From Arcicella rigui (GTDB lineage: Bacteria > Bacteroidota > Bacteroidia > Cytophagales > Spirosomataceae): a DNA stretch of 64,000 bases. Below are positions 9,554-18,657 of this stretch, piece after piece; within the stretch, counting starts at the first letter, position 1; each line of letters begins with the position of its first letter. The stretch is from contig NZ_JAYFUM010000017.1 in the NCBI RefSeq assembly GCF_034929435.1, positions 62,001 to 126,000 of the forward strand, read 5' to 3'. The position numbers were made by a program, and so were the translations under genes. The notes below the pieces were generated by a model. It ran no database searches. It saw only the letters and a list, made by a program, of their open reading frames with translations, and was not told where the DNA came from.

Positions 9554-9611
9554 GTAGCACGAGTTTCCAACTCGTCAAATTAATATGACACGAGTTGGAA
9601 ACTCGTGCTAC
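9554..9611. repeat. Perfect 22-bp inverted repeat after glpK
   Basis: The arms at 9554-9575 and 9590-9611 are perfect complements (core GCACGAGTTTCCAACTCGT) around a 14-nt loop. They lie between the convergent glpK and 9618-10355 genes. No U-tract follows directly in either direction, so this looks more like a REP-type palindrome than a classical terminator, though it could stop transcription both ways. Confidence 0.8.
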
Positions 9612-9617
9612 AATTCT

Positions 9618-10355
9618 TTATTTTCTTTCACATTTAAAAAGCTCATCAGATATTTCTGGATTCAATGTGATATTGTCAACCATTGTAGTTGAAAATATAT
9701 GACCCATTAGATGCGATACTCTTTTATGTGGTAATAATAGATTCCCGACTTGCCTATAATCGCTAATAAAAGTCATAACCCCTTTATCTCCCGACTGACT
9801 AATTTCAACGGTTTTATCCAATAAATAAGTAGCTTTATTAATGTAAAAATCAGTGCTTGAAAGTTTTTTCAATGTCACCCGAATTACAAAGTAAGCTTTA
9901 TCGTCTTCTTCTATGCTTTCTTCTAAATGAATCGTATTGCCATAAGACTGATATTCAATTAATGAATTAAAAAGTGGTTCACCTCCTGCTTCATCATCTA
10001 TTGTCCAAGATTTATCTTCGTTTTGGCTTCTACTTACATTTTTAGGTTTTGTTGATTTTTTCCCTAAACGCCAAAAGAATTTACCATCGTAACACGAACA
10101 CCCATAAGTAGAAGAATCTTCATAATACTCAGCACGAAATAGGTCTTTTCGTTTTTTATATCTAATTGATTTATCTGTTTCAGCATTGAAGTTTTTACTA
10201 TTTTCTTCTATTTTGAGGCTATTGATAGCTTTAAAATTATCTTCTCCACCAATGGCATCCATGTATTTTTTATAAATCTCTTTTGCCGTTTGTGCCTGTG
10301 AAATGCTTGAAACGAATAGCAAAAAGTATAGGATAAAGTATTTTTTATGAATCAT
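9618..10355 (-). CDS. LolA-like exported protein
   Basis: This 245-residue protein has a signal peptide (about 1-22, ending SQAQ). It then opens with TAKEIYKKYMDAIGG, a pattern found in Bacteroidota proteins of the LolA/LolB-like fold (outer-membrane lipoprotein sorting protein-like). The rest is a run of predicted beta-strands. It lies downstream of the M16 protease gene on the same strand, but a hairpin at 10376-10411 separates them. A function in lipoprotein transport is not demonstrated, because many such homologues are uncharacterised. Confidence 0.6.
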   Translation of the reverse strand: MIHKKYFILYFLLFVSSISQAQTAKEIYKKYMDAIGGEDNFKAINSLKIEENSKNFNAETDKSIRYKKRKDLFRAEYYEDSSTYGCSCYDGKFFWRLGKKSTKPKNVSRSQNEDKSWTIDDEAGGEPLFNSLIEYQSYGNTIHLEESIEEDDKAYFVIRVTLKKLSSTDFYINKATYLLDKTVEISQSGDKGVMTFISDYRQVGNLLLPHKRVSHLMGHIFSTTMVDNITLNPEISDELFKCERK

Positions 10356-10375
10356 TTGTGTGTATTATTAAGATG

Positions 10376-10411
10376 AAAGGCTGCCTTAAATGATAATTCA
10401 AGACAGCCTTT
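10376..10411 (-). terminator. Imperfect hairpin terminator after the M16 protease gene
   Basis: AAAGGCTG pairs with CAGCCTTT at the base, the stem continues with two mismatches, and the loop is 6 nt. It lies between the M16 stop (10449) and the next minus-strand start (10355). Confidence 0.5.
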
Positions 10412-10448
10412 GGATAGATTAAAATTGATAAACTCGTACTACGATTTA

Positions 10449-13259
10449 TTACTTTTTCTCAGGCAACATTATTACTTTCACCATATTGTCGGCAAAGTAT
10501 TTTTTGGCTGCGGCTTTGGTACTTTCTACGGTTACTTTTTTCAAAGCTTCTTCTTCTTTCAAAATATATTTTAAATCGTCGCCATTTTGATATTGAGCTT
10601 GAAGGTAGTTCAACCAAAAACCATTATCTCTTAATTGTACTTCGGTTTGGCGTTTAGTTTCTACTTTAAATTTATCAATATCAGTTTGTTCAGCTCCTTT
10701 TTCTTGTACTTTCTGAATTTCGGCTAAAGTACGATTTACTAATTTCTCGACATTTTCGGGAGCACAACCAAAAGCAATACGGAAATTATAACGTTTGGCA
10801 GGAATTTTTCCAGTAATTCCACTTACACCAACACCATACACTCCTGATTCTTCTTCTCTGAGTTTTTCGATTAATTTAATTTCTAATACTTCTGCCAAAG
10901 CTTCTACTTGTGTTTCACTTTCGGTACTTCCGTCGAAATCGCCCGTCCAAACCATCGTTACTCTTGCTTTAGGTTCTGTGCCTTTGTACAATGTTTTTTC
11001 TACTTTTCCTTTTGGTGGACGAATTCCTAAATCTTTATAAGTTTCTTTGCGTTTGGTGCTTGGCAAAGCTCCTAAGTATTTCTCTAACAAAGGTTTAATA
11101 CTTTCATTTTTGAAATTGCCGACAAAGAAAAACGTAAAGTCAGAAGCATCTGCAAAGCGTTCTTTATAAATCTGGAAAGCACGATTAGCATCAATTTTTT
11201 CCATTCTTTCTACCGTCATCGGTAAATTGCGGGTTGCATAATTGCTCAGAATTGCACTTAACGAATCGTTATAAACCTTTTCTGGCGTAAGTGTTTTTTG
11301 CTGATTTGCCAAAGCATCACGTTGGTTTGCCATGAAACCTTTAATCACTTCGTCATCAAAACGAGGTTGAGTAAAGTAACTGTACAATAACTGTAAAGCC
11401 GTTTCCAAATCTTTTGGACTACTTTCTCCATTGATATTTTCAGAAGTACCCGTAATGAATGGATTTACTCGGGCTACTTTTCCTGTTAATAATTTACGAA
11501 GATTAATGGTTGAAAACTCTCCTAAACCGCTGATATTCGCCACAGTTGAAGCTAAACGAGCATTATCTGCATCCTTGTCTGGATATAAATTTGAACCACC
11601 AAAACTGTAACCGCTGATTAAGATTTCGTCGTTTTTAAAATCAGTTGGTTTCAAAACTGCTTTTACACCATTGGCAAAAGTAAATTCAGTAAGTCCCAAT
11701 TCTGGTACTTGTTTCGTCGCAATTACTTTTGAACCTGTTGGTAATTTGGCAATTAAAGGTTTGGTAACAGCTTGGTCGATGTACGCCGTTGCGTCTTTTC
11801 CTGCTGTGTTTAACCATTCTTTAATTTGAGCTTCCGAAGGCAAAGTTGCTTTATCTTTCTCTGGAGCTAACACAATTACCGCACGGTTGTCGTCGGTAAT
11901 TAATAAATTGCCCATAGCATTTACTTCTTCCAACTTGATTCCTGCCAAATATTGTTTGGCAAACTCATAACCAAATTCGGTAGAAGTAAGGTTTTCATCT
12001 TCTAAAAATGCTCCGACCAAACCTTCAATCAAACTTTCTGAATCTGTTTTATCTTTTTCTTTAAAAGCTTGTTCTTGCCCAACCATGTACTGAGTTTTTA
12101 CTCGTTCCAATTCAGAAGCATTAAAACCAAACTTTTTAGCACGAGCTACTTCTTCCAAAATGGCTTTTAAACCTTTTTCTACATTGCCACCTTTCACCAC
12201 AACAGCCGAAGTAAAAGCATCTAAATTGCCTAAAAAACCGCTATATCCAGCAAAGCCAAACTGAAATGGTGGGTCAGCTTTTTGTGTAAGTTCTTGAATA
12301 CGAGCTGATAACATCTGGTTGTACAAAGAACGAATGATACCATCACGACGGTCTTTGTAAGTTACATCTTTGCGTTTTTCTTGCTTCCCAATTACTTGAA
12401 CAATCGTGTTGGGTTGTTCGGGGTCAGTAATGATGGCTACGTCTGTTCCGCCAGTAAGTTCAATTCTGTACTTTGTTCTTGGTTTTTCGTTCGCAGGATT
12501 TTGAATGCCACTAAATTTTTCGATAATCATTTTCTCGACCATCGCTACATCTACATCACCCACAACGGCAACGGCTTCTAAATTTGGTCGATAAAAGTCT
12601 TGATGAAATTGTTTTAAAACATCATATTTGAAATTCTTCAAGATGTCGTCTTTTCCGATAGGTAGGCGTTTGGCATACTGTGAATTTTTAAGAATCACAG
12701 GTAAAAACTTGTCTCTCATACGAGATTCAGCTCCTTTTCCTGTACGAGATTCTTCTAAAACGACACCTCTTTCTTTGTCGATTTCAGCTGGGTCAAGCGT
12801 AGCGTTATGAGCCCAATCTTCCAAAATTTGAATTCCTTTTTTGAATACTTCGATAGAATCGGTCGGCACAGGCAACATATACACCGTTTCGTCGAAACCT
12901 GTGTAGGCGTTCAAATCTGCTCCAAAACGAACCCCAGATTTTTGGAGAAAATCTACCAAAGCATTTTTGGGGAAGTTTTTCGTTCCATTAAAATTCATGT
13001 GTTCCATGAAGTGAGCCAAGCCTTGTTGTTCGTCGTTTTCCAAAACAGAACCAGCCTTCACCATCAAACGCAACTGAGCTCTATTTTTAGGTTCAGCGTT
13101 TTTGAGAATGTAATACTTCAAACCGTTTGGAAGAACACCCGTTTTTACCTTTGGGTCCATTGGAAGGAGTTTTTTGCTCAAATCTTCTTGAGCCATCGCC
13201 GAAAATCCTGAGATAAAACTCAGGGCTACCACGGCAATCAGGGTAGTAACTTTTTTCAT
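10449..13259 (-). CDS. M16 family zinc metallopeptidase (pitrilysin-like)
   Basis: This 936-residue exported protease has a signal peptide (about 1-23, ending AMAQ). Two tandem M16 domain pairs follow. The inverted zinc motif HxxEH is visible as HFMEH at residues 83-87 in the first half. The second half lacks it, as expected for the non-catalytic M16 partner domain. Proteins of this size act in the periplasm or at the outer membrane and degrade peptides. The gene is followed by a hairpin and preceded by a 200-nt spacer containing an 8-bp inverted repeat (13311-13318/13334-13341). Confidence 0.92.
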   Translation of the reverse strand: MKKVTTLIAVVALSFISGFSAMAQEDLSKKLLPMDPKVKTGVLPNGLKYYILKNAEPKNRAQLRLMVKAGSVLENDEQQGLAHFMEHMNFNGTKNFPKNALVDFLQKSGVRFGADLNAYTGFDETVYMLPVPTDSIEVFKKGIQILEDWAHNATLDPAEIDKERGVVLEESRTGKGAESRMRDKFLPVILKNSQYAKRLPIGKDDILKNFKYDVLKQFHQDFYRPNLEAVAVVGDVDVAMVEKMIIEKFSGIQNPANEKPRTKYRIELTGGTDVAIITDPEQPNTIVQVIGKQEKRKDVTYKDRRDGIIRSLYNQMLSARIQELTQKADPPFQFGFAGYSGFLGNLDAFTSAVVVKGGNVEKGLKAILEEVARAKKFGFNASELERVKTQYMVGQEQAFKEKDKTDSESLIEGLVGAFLEDENLTSTEFGYEFAKQYLAGIKLEEVNAMGNLLITDDNRAVIVLAPEKDKATLPSEAQIKEWLNTAGKDATAYIDQAVTKPLIAKLPTGSKVIATKQVPELGLTEFTFANGVKAVLKPTDFKNDEILISGYSFGGSNLYPDKDADNARLASTVANISGLGEFSTINLRKLLTGKVARVNPFITGTSENINGESSPKDLETALQLLYSYFTQPRFDDEVIKGFMANQRDALANQQKTLTPEKVYNDSLSAILSNYATRNLPMTVERMEKIDANRAFQIYKERFADASDFTFFFVGNFKNESIKPLLEKYLGALPSTKRKETYKDLGIRPPKGKVEKTLYKGTEPKARVTMVWTGDFDGSTESETQVEALAEVLEIKLIEKLREEESGVYGVGVSGITGKIPAKRYNFRIAFGCAPENVEKLVNRTLAEIQKVQEKGAEQTDIDKFKVETKRQTEVQLRDNGFWLNYLQAQYQNGDDLKYILKEEEALKKVTVESTKAAAKKYFADNMVKVIMLPEKK

Positions 13260-13462
13260 GTTAAAAAGAGGACTCTCTTGCTCCAGCGAGAGTAAATTTG
13301 TTTAAGATTGTTGTATCTTGGAGCTGCAAACGCAGATACAAAAAGTAGAGTAATTAATTGAATTGCAATATAGCATTACTGATGAGAATAACGGGAGTAA
13401 AATCAAAAATTGTATTTGAATGCTCGTTAAATATCATTAATAGATTTTAAAAGAAGCCTTCT

Positions 13463-14839
13463 ATGTATCAACATTCTATCCGCAATCGGGTTTATTATTT
13501 TTCCGACCTCAAAACTTTGATGGCGAAAGCAAGTCCTCAACGTTCGGGTGACGAACTTGCAGGCGTTGCGGCTACTTCTGCTGAAGAAAGAGTAGCGGCA
13601 CAAATGGCTCTGGCTGAAGTGCCGCTCCGAACATTTTTGACTGAACATCTGATTCCTTACGAGCAAGATGAAATTACTCGCTTGATTATTGATTCGCACG
13701 ATGAAGTGGCGTTTGCTTCGATAAGTCATTTAACCGTTGGTGATTTCAGAAACTTTTTACTCGAAGAAAGTACAGATACTTTTACTCTTCAAGCTTTGCA
13801 GAAAGGGATAACTCCCGAAATGGTAGCTGCTGTAAGTAAATTGATGAGAATTCAGGATTTAATTACTGTTGCTTCAAAATGTGAAGTAATTACTCAATTC
13901 AGAAATACCATTGGTTTGAAAGGACGCTTTTCTACTCGTCTGCAACCCAATCATCCTACCGACGATTTCAAGGGAATTGCAGCCAGTATGATAGATGGGC
14001 TTTTTTACGGGAGTGGCGATGCCGTTATTGGAATTAACCCCGCAACAGATAATGTTCCAACCGTGATTCGTTTACTCGAAATGTTGGATGGTGTTCGCCA
14101 ACGTTTCGATATTCCGATGCAATCTTGTATTCTTAGCCACATTACCACAACTATCAAAGCCATCGAACAAAACGCTCCCGTGGATTTAGTTTTTCAGTCT
14201 ATCGGCGGAACAGAAGCTACCAATACTTCTTTTGGCGTAAATCTGAATATTTTGCAAGAAGGCTACGAAGCTGGGCTTTCGTTGGGCAGGGGTACACTTG
14301 GTAATAATTTGATGTACTTTGAAACAGGACAAGGAAGTTCGCTTTCTGCCAATGCTCATCACGGACTCGACCAGCAAACTTGCGAAACACGTGCTTATGC
14401 CGTAGCCCGACATTTCAATCCTTTGTTGGTAAATACTGTGGTTGGTTTTATTGGCCCTGAATACTTGTATAATGGCAAACAGATTATCAGAGCAGGTTTA
14501 GAAGACCATTTTTGTGGAAAACTTTTGGGCTTACCAATGGGCGTTGATGTTTGTTATACCAATCATGCCGAAGCCGACCAAGACGACATGGATACTTTAC
14601 TTACTTTGTTGGCAACGGCAGGCTGTAATTTTATCATGGGCGTTCCCGGAGCAGACGATGTGATGCTTCATTACCAAAGTACTTCTTTTCATGATGCCCT
14701 TTACGTTAGGCATTTGTTAGGCTTGCGTCCAGCTCCAGAATTTGAGGCTTGGTTAAAAAGAATGAATATTTTTGATGAAAAAATGAGTTTGACTACGGGA
14801 AACCAACATTTAATCAGCGAAATGTTTCGGATAGAGTAG
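13463..14839 (+). CDS. eutB: Ethanolamine ammonia-lyase large subunit, no small subunit beside it
   Basis: EutB is the catalytic TIM-barrel subunit of the adenosylcobalamin-dependent enzyme that splits ethanolamine to acetaldehyde and ammonia. The 458-residue sequence matches the family along its full length, with blocks RSGDELAGVAA, FSTRLQPNHP, VNTVVGFIGPEYLYN, RAGLEDHFCGKL and CYTNHAEADQ. EutC normally follows directly, but here a bidirectional terminator and a minus-strand gene come next, and no eutC frame is present. There are no microcompartment or eutA genes. EutB alone is not expected to be active, so eutC must be elsewhere or lost. Confidence 0.95.
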   Translation: MYQHSIRNRVYYFSDLKTLMAKASPQRSGDELAGVAATSAEERVAAQMALAEVPLRTFLTEHLIPYEQDEITRLIIDSHDEVAFASISHLTVGDFRNFLLEESTDTFTLQALQKGITPEMVAAVSKLMRIQDLITVASKCEVITQFRNTIGLKGRFSTRLQPNHPTDDFKGIAASMIDGLFYGSGDAVIGINPATDNVPTVIRLLEMLDGVRQRFDIPMQSCILSHITTTIKAIEQNAPVDLVFQSIGGTEATNTSFGVNLNILQEGYEAGLSLGRGTLGNNLMYFETGQGSSLSANAHHGLDQQTCETRAYAVARHFNPLLVNTVVGFIGPEYLYNGKQIIRAGLEDHFCGKLLGLPMGVDVCYTNHAEADQDDMDTLLTLLATAGCNFIMGVPGADDVMLHYQSTSFHDALYVRHLLGLRPAPEFEAWLKRMNIFDEKMSLTTGNQHLISEMFRIE

Positions 14840-14888
14840 TTTTGGAGGGATGAGTTTTGAGCGTAGAGTGAGGAGTTATCAAAAATAA

Positions 14889-14920
14889 AAAAACCTCAAG
14901 GTGTAAATCTTGAGGTTTTT
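14889..14920. terminator. Bidirectional terminator between eutB and the DUF349 gene
   Basis: A perfect 12-bp stem, AAAAACCTCAAG (14889-14900) with CTTGAGGTTTTT (14909-14920), has an 8-nt loop. The A-run/T-run symmetry suits both converging genes. Confidence 0.88.
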
Positions 14921-14939
14921 CTTTATGAGTATCAGAAAA

Positions 14940-16220
14940 CTATTGATCTAATAAAATTTCAAGTTCTTTCTTGAATTCAATCAACAATGTTTCTTTCATT
15001 GAAATCTTACGTTTTTGCGTATTGATTTTGTTCATTACCAATTTATCACCCATTTGACCATTGTAATTAGCATCAGAAATAAACGCATCTAATTCGTTTT
15101 TCTCTTTTTTGGTCATGTAATCCATTTGGTTAATCATAATCTTCAATTGCTCAATTCTTGGTTTATTGTGCAATGAAGGATGGCGATAACTGATTACACG
15201 TAAAAGGTAATTCATTTCAAAAATCTTATCACAGATATTTCTGAAACGTTCGGCAAGGCTTCTATCAACATTTTTAGTTTGTGTTGATAATTCTTTCCAT
15301 TTCACCAAGTAGCCTTTTGCTTTCTCCGAAGTCTGAGGAATCAATTCTTGTTGTTTGAATAATCCTTCAAGTTCAGTAGTCATGTCCTTCATTTGTTGAA
15401 CACGAGGGTCAATTCTTGGCATCGTAACGATACCTTTCTCTTTGTTGTAGCGTTCAAAGAAGAAATCGTTAGAGCGTTTGAATTGCTTCCAAAGTTGGCT
15501 TTGTTTTTTTGGTGGAACTTGGCTAATAGTTTTCCACTCACGCTGCAATTCTTTGATTTTAGCAAAACCAGCATCAACATCTTTTTCGTATCGTAAATTA
15601 CGAGCTTCGTCCACAAGGCGTTGTAGCGTAGCTAATTTTTCGTCAATGATACGGTTTTTCTCTGCATAGTACTCACGTCTTCTCACGAAGAAATCGTCCA
15701 CAATCGCATTGAATTCTTCCTCAACACTGTCTTGAAGTGCTTTATCAACAGGGCCAGTTTTCAACCATTTGGTTTTGATTTCCATAATGGTTTCGGTAGT
15801 AGCCACCCAATCTTCACTTTTACTTGCTTCTCTTAATTCTTCAATCAAGGCTCTTTTGATTTCGAGGTTCTTGATTTGGTTGTGGAGAATCAATTCTCTA
15901 AGCTCTAATTCTAAGCCATCTAAGCGTTGGAGTAATGGCATGAAGTTTCCTAAGCCATCAAATTCGACAAGGTTTTTACGAAGCTGAAGTAGCTTGGTTA
16001 GATACGAGCCTTTGTTTTGTGCTTCTTCTACTTGTTCAAAAAGTAGAGCTACTTTATTTTCAGCAATCGTAAAACGATTTACGAAATATTGTAGGGCTTC
16101 TTCTTCGGTATTTCTTACAACACCTATTTGGCGGTCTGGATAATCTGCGTATCCTTTCAAAAAGACCTTACCCTCTTTACAATAGCCATATTCGGCTGAG
16201 TTCTTAACTGTGTTTTCCAT
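14940..16220 (-). CDS. DUF349 domain protein, long coiled coil
   Basis: This 426-residue cytoplasmic protein is almost entirely charged alpha-helix. Repeats of the DUF349 type recur from about residue 130 to 340, recognisable by segments such as EIKTKWLKTGPVDKA, ELQREWKTISQVPPKK and YLVKWKELST. The C-terminus is a Lys/Glu-rich helix. DUF349 proteins are widespread in Bacteroidota and Actinobacteria, but their role is not settled. The gene is monocistronic and faces eutB across a shared terminator. The upstream 660-nt spacer is unusually long. Confidence 0.88.
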   Translation of the reverse strand: MENTVKNSAEYGYCKEGKVFLKGYADYPDRQIGVVRNTEEEALQYFVNRFTIAENKVALLFEQVEEAQNKGSYLTKLLQLRKNLVEFDGLGNFMPLLQRLDGLELELRELILHNQIKNLEIKRALIEELREASKSEDWVATTETIMEIKTKWLKTGPVDKALQDSVEEEFNAIVDDFFVRRREYYAEKNRIIDEKLATLQRLVDEARNLRYEKDVDAGFAKIKELQREWKTISQVPPKKQSQLWKQFKRSNDFFFERYNKEKGIVTMPRIDPRVQQMKDMTTELEGLFKQQELIPQTSEKAKGYLVKWKELSTQTKNVDRSLAERFRNICDKIFEMNYLLRVISYRHPSLHNKPRIEQLKIMINQMDYMTKKEKNELDAFISDANYNGQMGDKLVMNKINTQKRKISMKETLLIEFKKELEILLDQ

Positions 16221-16880
16221 TTGGTTTACATCGCATGATTAGAGTGTCTGGCAAGGCTCATAACTCTAAGAGATTCATGGTTTAGGTTGAATGTATTTAG
16301 TAGTTCTTGTGATTATTTAAAATTATCTAAAGTTATTGATTAAGCAACGAATTATCTTTATAATTAATTTTCAAAATTCTAAAATTAATGAATTTTAAAA
16401 ATGAAAACGCTTCTATGACCTAAATTTTCCGCAATTTACTGATTTTCTGCAAAAAATCTAATGTATTATCAATATAATCCACTATTTGCCTTTTTTTTTA
16501 TTTTAATGCTAAAATATAGGCTAAAAATAGAGATAAATGCCTTTGGACGTAGAATAAGAATGCCTTTTTCTTTTCTAACGCTATTCTTGAAAAATAGTTT
16601 ATATTATTTTTTCAAGCTTAAATATTATTTTCAAACGTATGCCTTCACAAAAATCTCAATTACCTTTCATCTAAAAATATTATCTTTGAAAGAACGATTA
16701 TACATTTGTCTATCAAGAAAGTTATCAACTTTACAATACAAAAGTAATTTATAGTTGATAAATACTTTAAATGTTTGATTATTAATGTTTTTTAGACATT
16801 AAATTATTCAAAAATAAATAGATACTTGTTACATTTCTTCAAACGATAAGTAACCATATTCAAAACGATAACATTAACAA
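16221..16880. other. 660-nt AT-rich divergent spacer with candidate ettA promoter boxes
   Basis: The spacer lies between the divergent DUF349 and ettA genes. Two -7-like boxes, TATCTTTG (16682-16689) and TACATTTG (16702-16709), point toward ettA, but neither has a good TTG element at normal distance. A 97-codon frame at 16461-16754 is rejected as non-coding. Near the ettA start the word AAACGATAA occurs twice. I see no RNA gene. Confidence 0.4.
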
Positions 16881-18551
16881 ATGAGTCAGGAAACCATTAT
16901 TTTTTCAATGGAGCGTGTTTCTAAAACCGTTCCGCCACAAAAACAAATTCTCAAGAATATTTACCTTTCATTTTTCTACGGAGCAAAAATTGGTGTTTTA
17001 GGTCTAAACGGTTCTGGAAAATCTTCTCTTTTAAGAATTATTGCAGGAAAAGACAAAAGCTATACGGGTGATGTCGTTTTCTCGGCGGGTTACTCTGTGG
17101 GAATGCTCGAACAAGAGCCTGAACTTGACCCAACTAAAACTGTAAAAGAAGTTGTGGAAGAAGGCGTAGCTGAAATTGTAGCTTTGTTAAAAGAATTTGA
17201 TGAAATCAACGAAGCTTTTGGTGACCCAGATGCTGATTTTGATAAATTATTAGAACGCCAAGGGGAAGTACAAGAAAAACTTGACCATTACAATGCTTGG
17301 GAATTGGATGCTCGTTTAGAAAGAGCGATGGACGCTTTGCGTTGTCCACCTTCTGAAGCCAACGTGGCTAATCTTTCGGGTGGTGAAAAACGTCGTGTGG
17401 CTTTATGCCGTTTGTTGTTGCAAGAACCAGACGTACTTTTATTAGATGAACCTACCAACCACTTGGATGCTGAATCGGTTTTGTGGTTAGAAGAACACCT
17501 TCGTCAGTATAAAGGAACGGTAATCGCTGTTACTCACGACCGTTACTTCTTAGACAACGTAGCTGGTTGGATTTTAGAGTTAGACCGTGGCGAAGGTATT
17601 CCGTGGAAAGGAAATTACTCTTCTTGGTTAGAGCAGAAACAAAACCGTTTGGCGATGGAGGAAAAGACAGAGTCTCGTCGTCAGAAAACCTTACAGCGTG
17701 AATTAGAATGGGTACGCATGGCACCAAAGGCACGTCAGGCAAAATCTAAAGCACGTTTGGAAGCTTACGATAAATTGATGTCGGAAGAAAACCGCCAAAA
17801 AGAAGATAAATTAGAATTATTCATCCCTGCTGGGCCGAGATTAGGAAATAAAGTAATAGAAGTAAACAATGTAACCAAAGCCTATGGCGATAAGTTATTG
17901 TTTGATAATCTTACTTTCTCTTTGCCTCCTGCGGGTATTGTGGGTGTAATTGGGCCAAACGGTGCTGGTAAAACTACGCTTTTCAAACTTATTACAGGAC
18001 AAGTAAAACCAGATTCTGGTACTTTTGAAGTAGGAGAAACCGTACAAATGGCTTATGTTGACCAAGAACATAACCAGTTGAAACCAGACAAATCTGTTTT
18101 TGAAACCATTTCTGGCGGAACAGAGCATACGTTATTGGGTGGAAAACAAATAAACGCTCGTGCTTATGTAAGTAAGTTTAACTTCAACGGTGCAGACCAA
18201 GAGAAGAAAATCGGGAATCTTTCGGGTGGTGAGCGTAACCGTGTGCATTTGGCAATGATGTTGAAAGAAGGTGCAAACTTACTTTTGCTGGATGAGCCTA
18301 CCAACGACTTGGACGTAAATACCCTACGTGCTTTGGAAGAAGCCCTCGAAAACTTCGGAGGTTGTGCGGTGGTTATTTCCCACGACCGTTGGTTCTTGGA
18401 TAGAATTGCAACGCACATTTTAGCTTTTGAAGGAAACTCGCAAGTATATTGGTTTGAAGGAAACTTCTCTGATTATGAAGAAAACCGCAAGAAACGCTTA
18501 GGGAACGATGCTACTCCAAAACGTATTCGTTATAAAAAGTTAGGAGAGTAG
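16881..18551 (+). CDS. ettA: Energy-dependent translational throttle protein EttA (ABC-F ATPase)
   Basis: EttA binds the ribosomal E site and gates entry into the elongation cycle according to ATP/ADP. The 556-residue length is nearly identical to E. coli EttA. Two ABC cassettes are visible: Walker A GLNGSGKSS near residue 39 and GPNGAGKTT near 356, each with an LSGGE signature (followed by KRR and RNR) and DEPTNHLD/DEPTNDLD Walker B. The linker is rich in Arg/Lys (KARQAKSKARLEAY), matching the P-site-tRNA interaction region. There are no membrane segments. It is followed by a 15-bp hairpin. Confidence 0.95.
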   Translation: MSQETIIFSMERVSKTVPPQKQILKNIYLSFFYGAKIGVLGLNGSGKSSLLRIIAGKDKSYTGDVVFSAGYSVGMLEQEPELDPTKTVKEVVEEGVAEIVALLKEFDEINEAFGDPDADFDKLLERQGEVQEKLDHYNAWELDARLERAMDALRCPPSEANVANLSGGEKRRVALCRLLLQEPDVLLLDEPTNHLDAESVLWLEEHLRQYKGTVIAVTHDRYFLDNVAGWILELDRGEGIPWKGNYSSWLEQKQNRLAMEEKTESRRQKTLQRELEWVRMAPKARQAKSKARLEAYDKLMSEENRQKEDKLELFIPAGPRLGNKVIEVNNVTKAYGDKLLFDNLTFSLPPAGIVGVIGPNGAGKTTLFKLITGQVKPDSGTFEVGETVQMAYVDQEHNQLKPDKSVFETISGGTEHTLLGGKQINARAYVSKFNFNGADQEKKIGNLSGGERNRVHLAMMLKEGANLLLLDEPTNDLDVNTLRALEEALENFGGCAVVISHDRWFLDRIATHILAFEGNSQVYWFEGNFSDYEENRKKRLGNDATPKRIRYKKLGE

Positions 18552-18557
18552 TTATAA

Positions 18558-18592
18558 ATTCATTCTGGCGAGAGATACTCGCCAGAATGAAT
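18558..18592. repeat. Perfect 15-bp hairpin after ettA
   Basis: ATTCATTCTGGCGAG (18558-18572) pairs with CTCGCCAGAATGAAT (18578-18592) around AGATA. No U-tract follows, so it may be a processing or REP-like hairpin rather than an intrinsic terminator. Confidence 0.75.
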
Positions 18593-18657
18593 CAAAAAAG
18601 AATAAGGTAATGTTCGATATGGGAAAGAATTGAACCTTTCCAAACAAAGCCAAAGCC

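Noticed and set aside
12807..13211. 134-codon plus-strand frame opposite the M16 protease
   Set aside because: It is antisense to the conserved HFMEH-containing domain and has no independent motif.
16461..16754. 97-codon plus-strand frame in the DUF349-ettA spacer
   Set aside because: The translation is dominated by Phe, Tyr, Leu, Lys and Ile as expected from AT-rich non-coding DNA, has no domain pattern, and lies in a divergent promoter region.
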